This document shows positions 58,655 through 64,000 of a stretch of DNA of 64,000 nucleotides, piece by piece. Below the pieces are notes generated by a model. It was not told the origin of the DNA, searched no databases, and was given only the letters and a program-made list of their open reading frames with translations. A program made the position numbers and the translations under genes. The stretch comes from DAOMNO01 sp035443885 (lineage in GTDB: Bacteria; Planctomycetota; Phycisphaerae; Phycisphaerales; SM1A02): NCBI GenBank assembly GCA_035443885.1, contig DAOMNO010000012.1:1-64000 (forward strand), written 5' to 3'. The stretch's first letter is position 1, and every line of letters starts with the position of its first letter.

Positions 58655-59509
58655 TCAGAGCTTGAGCTGACCGTAACGCTTGCTCTTACGACGACGCAGA
58701 ATGCGTGCGTCTGTCCAGCGGCCACGCGGTCGCGTGCGTCCGCCCTTCGACTTCGTGCCCGAAGCACTGGCCGGTTCGCGACCGCTCTTCGAACGACCTT
58801 CACCGCCGCCCAGCGGGTGGCAACTGTGATCCTTCGCCACGCCGCGTGTCTTCGGCCCGCGACCGCGCCAACGATTGCGGCCAGCCTTGCCGAGCTTGAC
58901 GTTCTGGTGATCCGTGTTGCCGACCTGACCGATCGTTGCGCGACAGTCAAGGCTCACCTGACGGATTTCACCCGAAGGGAGTACGAGTGTCGCCCAGCGA
59001 CCTTCCTTGTTGGTCAGTCGCGCACCGGAACCAGCACTGCGGCAGAGACCGCCACGCTTGCCCGGCTCGAACTCGATGTTGTGAACGGTCAGACCGGTCG
59101 GAATGAAGCGAAGCGGCATGCAGTTGCCGTCCTTCGGCTCAACCGCATGTGAACCGCTCATCAGTTCTTCGCCAACCTTGATGCCCTTTGGAGCCAGGAT
59201 GTAACGCAAGTCGCCGTCCGCATAGCGAACGAGCGCGATGTGGCACGTGCGGTTGGGGTCGTACTCGATCGTCTCAACCGTGGCGATCACGTCATCCTTC
59301 GTGCGACCGAAGTCGATCAGACGATAACGACGCTTGTGGCCGCCGGAGCGAGCGCGAACGGTGATCTTGCCCTGCGCGTTGCGACCGCCGGTCTTCTTCA
59401 GCGGCTTGAGCAGGCTCTTCTCCGGCGTCGAGCTGGTCACCTCCGAGTGGAGATTGACCGATGCGTTGCGCCGGCCGTTGCTTGTTGGTCTGTAAATGCG
59501 AATAGCCAT
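58655..59509 (-). CDS. rplB: ribosomal protein L2
   Basis: 284 residues. GGRNAQGKITVRARSGGHKR, YRLIDFGRTK, ALVRYADGDLRYILAPKGIK, AGSGARLTNKEGRWATLVLP, SGEIRQVSLDCRATIGQVGN and the Gly/His-rich peptidyl-transferase segment (VAKDHSCHPLGGGEGRSK). The catalytic-centre His is present in this segment. 53 bp after rplW. Confidence 0.98.
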   Translation of the reverse strand: MAIRIYRPTSNGRRNASVNLHSEVTSSTPEKSLLKPLKKTGGRNAQGKITVRARSGGHKRRYRLIDFGRTKDDVIATVETIEYDPNRTCHIALVRYADGDLRYILAPKGIKVGEELMSGSHAVEPKDGNCMPLRFIPTGLTVHNIEFEPGKRGGLCRSAGSGARLTNKEGRWATLVLPSGEIRQVSLDCRATIGQVGNTDHQNVKLGKAGRNRWRGRGPKTRGVAKDHSCHPLGGGEGRSKSGREPASASGTKSKGGRTRPRGRWTDARILRRRKSKRYGQLKL

Positions 59510-59562
59510 GGGAGTCTTTCGTTACGGGCCGGCGAAGTTCTCGCCGACGCGCTTCAGAGTCA

Positions 59563-59841
59563 TCAGAACAGTTCGATCTTGTCCTCCGGATGGACCTTCA
59601 CGATGGCCTGCTTGATATCACTATCGTTGTAGAAGCCGAAACGATTGCGATGGTTCTTGCCCTTGTGGATCTTCGTCGCCACGCTGAGCACACGAACCTT
59701 GTACAGCTCTTCCACCGCCTTCTTGATTTCCGCTTTGGTGGCACGAGGATCGACCTTGAATGCCACGCGATTCAGTTCCGCGGCGGCATAGGTGTTCTTC
59801 TCCGTCACCAGAGGCTTCTTAATGATCTGTGTGGCAAGCAT
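59563..59841 (-). CDS. rplW: ribosomal protein L23
   Basis: 92 residues. IIKKPLVTEKNTYAAAELNR, VAFKVDPRATKAEIKKAVEE, LYKVRVLSVATKIHKGKNHR; the L23 fold at the tunnel exit, binding signal recognition particle and trigger factor. Its ATG shares one base with the rplD stop (TGATG). Confidence 0.97.
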   Translation of the reverse strand: MLATQIIKKPLVTEKNTYAAAELNRVAFKVDPRATKAEIKKAVEELYKVRVLSVATKIHKGKNHRNRFGFYNDSDIKQAIVKVHPEDKIELF

Positions 59842-60509
59842 CAGGCCGCCTCCTTCGTCGCTTCAAGAGCCTCGTGATTCCAAGCCTCGCCGTTCAGGAA
59901 CGCTTCGAGCGAAGCGCGATCGACGACGAGATAACGATGATTGAGAAGTTCAAACACGTTGAGCTGCTCGATGCGGATGGTGCTCACGTTGTCGAGATTG
60001 CGAGCGGAAAGGGCCGCGTTGCGGTTCGCCGGGTCCAGCGCGATCAGACACGTGCGGTCGATCTTCAGCGCGTCGAGGAGAGTCTGCATGTCGCGTGCCT
60101 TCGGGGCGGCGAAATCCAGACGATCCACGCACTTCACTTCGTTGTCCACCAGCTTGGCAAGCAGTGCGTTGCGATTGGCGAGACGGCGCATCTTCTTTGG
60201 CATGCTCTTGCGGAAGTCCTCGTGCGTGCGAGTCTTCGCAAACGCCACGCCACCGCCCTTGCGGTGCGGCACGCGCTTCGGGCCCATACGGGCGTTGCCC
60301 GTGCCCTTCTGGCGGTACATTTTCTTCGTTGAACCTTCGACCATGCCGCGGCTCTTGGTCCGCGAAGAACCCTGCCTGCGGTTGGCGTGGAACATGACGT
60401 ACGCCTGCTTAAGCAGAGCGGGGCGCACCTCAGTACCGAGGAGCGCCTCGTCGATGGCGAGCGTATCGACCTGCTCGCCCTTGTTGTTGTAGATAGGGAT
60501 ATCGATCAT
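59841..60509 (-). CDS. rplD: ribosomal protein L4
   Basis: 222 residues. IPIYNNKGEQVDTLAIDEAL, MFHANRRQGSSRTKSRGMVE, GSTKKMYRQKGTGNARMGPK and RVPHRKGGGVAFAKTRTHED form the tunnel-loop region. LLDALKIDRTCLIALDPAN and LDNVSTIRIEQLNVFELLNH follow, the globular part. In other bacteria L4 also controls the S10 operon; no such leader structure is evident before rpsJ. The gap to rplC is 174 bp. Confidence 0.97.
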   Translation of the reverse strand: MIDIPIYNNKGEQVDTLAIDEALLGTEVRPALLKQAYVMFHANRRQGSSRTKSRGMVEGSTKKMYRQKGTGNARMGPKRVPHRKGGGVAFAKTRTHEDFRKSMPKKMRRLANRNALLAKLVDNEVKCVDRLDFAAPKARDMQTLLDALKIDRTCLIALDPANRNAALSARNLDNVSTIRIEQLNVFELLNHRYLVVDRASLEAFLNGEAWNHEALEATKEAA

Positions 60510-60683
60510 TGTTCTTCACACCTGACGGCTTGTGCCGTCTGTTAGCGCCTCACCCTCCGCATCCGGTTTCGATTCCGGCGGGCAGGGTTACGACTCGGTC
60601 GTCTTCAGTCGAACTGTCGCGATCGCGTGGTTCGGGTTGGGCGTTCGCCCGCCGCCGCCTTCGCAATCAGCCGGTTGAACGGG

Positions 60684-61370
60684 TCAGCCGGCCTTCACCA
60701 GTCTTTGCTTCCTCCGATTGAGGCGAATCGCCTCACGAACATACACATAGCCCTCATTCGGACCCGGAACCGGACCCTTCACAAGGATGAGATTCTTCTC
60801 CGGATTTACGGCGATCACATCCAGACTTCGCGCGGTGACGCGCTCGTCGCCCATGTGACCGGCCATCCGCTTGCCCTTCTTCACCTTCGGGCCGGTGCCT
60901 CGGTTCGTCGCGTGGCTGGCAATCGAGCCTGCGGAGCGGTGCTTACGCTCAACGCCGTGGCTGGCTTCAAGACCCGCGAAGTTATGACGCTTCATCGGCC
61001 CCTGAAAACCCTTGCCCTTGCTCGTGCCGACCACATCGACATACTTGATCCCGTCAAAGACTGAAACGTCGAGCGTCTGCCCAAGCTCAAAGCTGCTGAC
61101 GCCATTGTCATCCTCAAAGCGAACTTCCTGATGGAACCGCTTGGGAGCCTGGCCGGCCTTGGCATCGTGGCCGATGAGCGGCATCGTGCTGCGACGGGGC
61201 TTGATGTCCTCAAACGCAAGCTGCACCGCGCTGTAGCCGTCGGTCTCAGATGTCTTGATCTGCGTGACGGCGCACGGCCCGGCCTGAATCACAGTGACGG
61301 GGACATTCGTCCCGTCTTCCATGAAGTAGCGGGTCATGCCGATCTTTCGTCCAAGCAGTGCAGCAGGCAT
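60684..61370 (-). CDS. rplC: ribosomal protein L3
   Basis: 228 residues. [72 protein letters not shown] and [20 protein letters not shown], the standard L3 blocks around the peptidyl-transferase centre. 106 bp after rpsJ; followed by a 174-bp spacer that contains a small GACGGC/GCCGTC hairpin (60524-60539). Confidence 0.97.
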   Translation of the reverse strand: MPAALLGRKIGMTRYFMEDGTNVPVTVIQAGPCAVTQIKTSETDGYSAVQLAFEDIKPRRSTMPLIGHDAKAGQAPKRFHQEVRFEDDNGVSSFELGQTLDVSVFDGIKYVDVVGTSKGKGFQGPMKRHNFAGLEASHGVERKHRSAGSIASHATNRGTGPKVKKGKRMAGHMGDERVTARSLDVIAVNPEKNLILVKGPVPGPNEGYVYVREAIRLNRRKQRLVKAG

Positions 61371-61476
61371 TTTCGTTCGCTCCAGTCTTCGTCAGGGGTT
61401 GCCCGGAACGGCAACATGACGGGGGTTTGCTTCAACAAACAAGCGGCCGATTGGCCGCCAAAATACAACTCCAGGC

Positions 61477-61785
61477 TTACGCCTTGATCTTGACGAAAAC
61501 GCCCGCGGGAACGACAAGCCTGTTCAGGGCTTCGACGGTGCGGGCGTTGGGGTCCGAGATATCGATGATGCGCTTGTGCGTGCGGATCTCGAATTGCTCA
61601 CGAGACTTCTTGTCGATGAACGGACTGCGATTGACCGTGTAAATCTCACGGCGCGTGGGCAGCGGAACCGGCCCCGCAACACGGGCGCCAGTGCGCTTGG
61701 CGTGATCCACGATCTCGCGCGCTGAGGCGTCGAGAGCCTGGTGGTCATACGCCTCCATTCGAATTCGAATCTTGCCGCCATTCAT
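61477..61785 (-). CDS. rpsJ: ribosomal protein S10
   Basis: 102 residues from the Met at 61785 ([20 protein letters not shown]). [60 protein letters not shown] and [20 protein letters not shown] are characteristic. In-frame Mets at 61845 and 61824 would add residues not usual in S10. It is the first gene of the operon and is also the NusB partner in antitermination. Confidence 0.97.
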   Translation of the reverse strand: MNGGKIRIRMEAYDHQALDASAREIVDHAKRTGARVAGPVPLPTRREIYTVNRSPFIDKKSREQFEIRTHKRIIDISDPNARTVEALNRLVVPAGVFVKIKA

Positions 61786-61897
61786 AAGTGCGTCAATTCC
61801 TGCAATTCGCCGAGTCGGCGACATCCTTGTCCCGCAGTCGGACACGCGCCGACAGGGGCTTCGCTCAGCTCATATAGCCAGCGAGTGCGAATCGGTG

Positions 61898-61925
61898 ATG
61901 ATACGGGTTCCCGCGTTTCTGTCAA
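61898..61925 (-). promoter_or_regulatory. sigma-70-type promoter of the ribosomal protein operon
   Basis: On the minus strand TTGACA, 16 bases, TATCAT: a perfect -35 and five of six matches at -10. Transcription would begin about 110 bases before rpsJ. It is the strongest promoter-like sequence I see in the window and fits a highly expressed operon. Confidence 0.75.
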
Positions 61926-62006
61926 CCTGAGGGGAAACCAAGGATCGCACCTTTTTTGATCTCACTGCCCCACTCTCTGCGAAACCCTGAGGATACAGTG
62001 TGCGTT

Positions 62007-63524
62007 ATGACCTGCGACCTCCTCCATCGCCGTCTGATGCCGCTCGCCCTCGCTGCGATCGGCACCTTTCTTTGTGCCCCTGACACCGCACTCGGCAACG
62101 CAGCCACGGAGAAAGCCGCCTCAACCACCCAAGACCTGCGGCCCAACGTGCCGCCGGACTTCAACGCGCGGCAGAGGGGCCTTGATCCGAACCCGCTGAT
62201 CGTCGAAGCCCTTGGCCTCGCCATGCACCCGCCTGCGACCTCGGAAACGACAATCAACCGCATCGAAGGCTCTACATTCGTGTCAATCAATGACGTTTCG
62301 GCACGTCCATCCTGGGGCATAACCGTCCAACTCCTTGCCCCGACTGGAGATGCGAATACGCCGCAGGCTCAGGTCGATCAGCATCTTTCTCAGCTTGCGA
62401 TCTCCGGCAGGCCGCATAGGGTCATCCTGAACGAAGCCACGCGCTATGGCGGGGTGGACGGCAGGCTTTTTTATGTTGAAGAGTCCCCGCCGGGTGTCGA
62501 GCCACATATCACAGGCTTCCTCATCCTTCCCCTCGGCGACAGTCTGATGCTGGTGTTCTCCATTCTGGCGTTGCCTTCCGAGCTTCCGTCGCTTCAGGCC
62601 ACGTTCCGCAACAGCTTTGAAACCATTCGCCTGCGCAGCGCCGCGGAACTCTCCTTGCAGCGAAGGACTCGCATTGATGCGGGCCGAGACTTCCTCGCTT
62701 CCATCACTCCTGAACGCCTGCGCCAACTCGTCGGGCTTGAACTCTGGACGAGGCTCTATCGCACTGGCGCCACACCGCGCGACGAAACCGAGATTGGTTA
62801 CTCCCGACTCGATGTGCAAGTTGCCAAGCGCGGCGCGCTCAACCCTGAACGTGCCGAGAAAGACTACACGCCCTCGGAAAACATAGAAGGCCTCATGGTG
62901 CGGATTCAGGGCCGCATCATTGGCAATCTCGAACGCGGCGTGTTCTACGACACGCTCGCGATGTATTGGGTCGCATGGGATCAATCGGAAGAAGCATGGA
63001 CCGTGCGCGGCACACAACGGCAGGGCCGCGCGGAGCGAAGCGAAGCAGAAACCGGTGCGAGACTCCCCGCGCGCGATGGCGAGCCGGTTCCCTCACTTAC
63101 CGTCGTCCATAGTTCACAAAACATCATGGACGGCGAACGCAGCGAGTGGACTGTGCCTGAGGTGTATCTGTCGCAGGCTCTCAGCCCGCTGCTTGGTCGC
63201 CTCCTGCCTCGCGACATCAGGGAACCGCGGGAGTATGCGTACTACTACTATCACTCCAGCGACCGCACGCCGCAGCTTTCGCAGCGCATCGACCGCTGGG
63301 CGCCGGAGTCGTCCGGCAACTGGTCGCTGACGACTCGCTTCAGCATGGAAGCCCCGCCGATTACCACGCTGTACTCCTCAAGCGGCCAGTTGATCCGCAG
63401 CACTCGTGCAGATGGCGCGATCGTCGAGCCGATTACACTTGACGCGCTTCGCCGCCTGTGGGAACGCAAGGGACTGCCGATTACCGATCGAGATGATCGC
63501 CAACGGGGACGCCAGCCACGATGA
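62007..63524 (+). CDS. exported protein of unknown function
   Basis: 505 residues from the Met at 62007; the frame is open from 61956. Signal peptide (LLHRRLMPLALAAIGTFLCA) with cleavage near ALGNA. The mature part is rich in charged and beta-forming residues: SWGITVQLLAPTGDANTPQA, EATRYGGVDGRLFYVEESPP, YTPSENIEGLMVRIQGRIIG, ETIRLRSAAELSLQRRTRID. It ends RWAPESSGNWSLTTRFSMEA, PPITTLYSSSGQLIRSTRAD and a basic tail. I do not recognise the family. Its stop overlaps the next gene by four bases (ATGA). It is divergent from the ribosomal operon. Confidence 0.75.
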   Translation: MTCDLLHRRLMPLALAAIGTFLCAPDTALGNAATEKAASTTQDLRPNVPPDFNARQRGLDPNPLIVEALGLAMHPPATSETTINRIEGSTFVSINDVSARPSWGITVQLLAPTGDANTPQAQVDQHLSQLAISGRPHRVILNEATRYGGVDGRLFYVEESPPGVEPHITGFLILPLGDSLMLVFSILALPSELPSLQATFRNSFETIRLRSAAELSLQRRTRIDAGRDFLASITPERLRQLVGLELWTRLYRTGATPRDETEIGYSRLDVQVAKRGALNPERAEKDYTPSENIEGLMVRIQGRIIGNLERGVFYDTLAMYWVAWDQSEEAWTVRGTQRQGRAERSEAETGARLPARDGEPVPSLTVVHSSQNIMDGERSEWTVPEVYLSQALSPLLGRLLPRDIREPREYAYYYYHSSDRTPQLSQRIDRWAPESSGNWSLTTRFSMEAPPITTLYSSSGQLIRSTRADGAIVEPITLDALRRLWERKGLPITDRDDRQRGRQPR

Positions 63525-64000
63525 AACACACCCTGCTGCTCTGCTGCCTGATCGGATTTATTTTGATATCGGGCTGTGCTGCGACGACGCTGCCCGAAGC
63601 GAGAACGTTCACCACGATTGAGACGGTCGAGCCGCAGGAGCCGTTCAAATCGAGCGACATGTTCATCGCTTCGCAGGGAGATTGGCACTACGAAGTCGAT
63701 GCAGGCGATGCGGGCAACGGCACGATTGTGCTGCGTCGCGCGCATGATGAAGAATACGATGCGATGTTCTCCGACAATGAAAACGACCGTCGCATTCAAT
63801 ACTGGGTGGTGGATAAGGACGGCGCGCTGCTCCTCGCCGCAGTCGTGGAGCATGATGAGCAGGCGGTGAGCATTTTCGATCCGCCGCTGATGATCGCACC
63901 GGCCCAGCTTGCAGCGGGTGAAAGCCGCACTGCGGAATCCAAGATGCGCGTTGTCGATTCCAAGAACCCGCGCCACCAGCGGGAACGCGGCACGGGCGTC
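63521..64000 (+). CDS. lipoprotein of unknown function (3' truncated by window edge)
   Basis: 160 codons are visible with no stop. MKHTLLLCCLIGFILISGCA is a lipoprotein signal with lipobox ISGC. What follows is soluble and acidic: TFTTIETVEPQEPFKSSDMF, GDWHYEVDAGDAGNGTIVLR, IQYWVVDKDGALLLAAVVEH, AVSIFDPPLMIAPAQLAAGE. Coupled to the previous exported protein through an ATGA overlap, so the two probably act together in the envelope. No family recognised. Confidence 0.75.
   Translation, partial: MKHTLLLCCLIGFILISGCAATTLPEARTFTTIETVEPQEPFKSSDMFIASQGDWHYEVDAGDAGNGTIVLRRAHDEEYDAMFSDNENDRRIQYWVVDKDGALLLAAVVEHDEQAVSIFDPPLMIAPAQLAAGESRTAESKMRVVDSKNPRHQRERGTGV

Overview
The window looks like chromosomal DNA from a planctomycete, most likely of the Phycisphaerae type (inferred, not proven). 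The reasons are the exported proteins ending in P-x-P-G-A-L...(R)4-5 sorting tails, repeated dockerin-like DLNxxGxVDVQDLLILLGxWG modules, a DUF1559-style pseudopilin, and an otherwise normal bacterial flagellar and ribosomal gene set. GC content is moderately high throughout. Nothing indicates a recent prophage, integrative element or CRISPR array.

Layout. 1-988: end of a sorting-signal protein, a small dockerin protein and another sorting-signal protein, followed by a repeat-rich spacer. 1406-4307: PLP-dependent transsulfuration-type enzyme, glucose-6-phosphate isomerase and a Cys-poor FmdB-like protein. 4406-14923 (minus): late flagellar block transcribed flgI-flgJ-flgN-flgK-flgL-fliW-csrA-flagellin-flagellin, that is P-ring, rod scaffold, hook-filament junction, the FliW/CsrA translational switch and two filament proteins. 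15012-19305: FMN reductase, DoxX, an exported protein, prfB (RF2) with a programmed +1 frameshift, and a membrane protein with C-terminal zinc-ribbon cysteines. 19327-29322 (minus): SWIM/SNF2 pair, tRNA-Lys(TTT), a DUF1573-like protein, a XerC/D recombinase and two lipoproteins. 29649-37233: secretome cluster (FG-GAP/dockerin protein, pseudopilin, tandem lamin-tail-like/dockerin protein, PEP-CTERM protein, beta-propeller). 37434-42879: three-gene metal-type ABC importer, ATP-grasp protein and pyrE. 42884-46280 (minus): a second copy of the sorting-signal/dockerin cassette plus a HAF-type protein with a dinucleotide microsatellite in its coding sequence. 46792-61785 (minus): near-complete S10-spc-alpha ribosomal operon (rpsJ to rplQ) with a strong promoter ahead of rpsJ and a terminator after rplQ. 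62007-64000: two translationally coupled exported proteins, the second cut by the window edge.

The most notable points are these. (1) prfB uses CTT TAA C, not the classical CTT TGA C, as its frameshift site, with no obvious internal Shine-Dalgarno. (2) A cassette of sorting-signal gene, 1-bp TGATG overlap and signal-less dockerin protein is present twice, about 43 kb apart, and carries an unrecognised Trp/Cys module that occurs three times in the window. (3) A (CA)10 tract lies just after the start codon of a large secreted protein, a candidate phase-variation switch. (4) S14, L36 and the FmdB-like protein have all lost most of their zinc-ribbon cysteines. (5) FlgL is enlarged by three tandem repeats.

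All calls come from reading the sequence and recognising motifs. No database search was possible, so family names marked '-like' are less certain.
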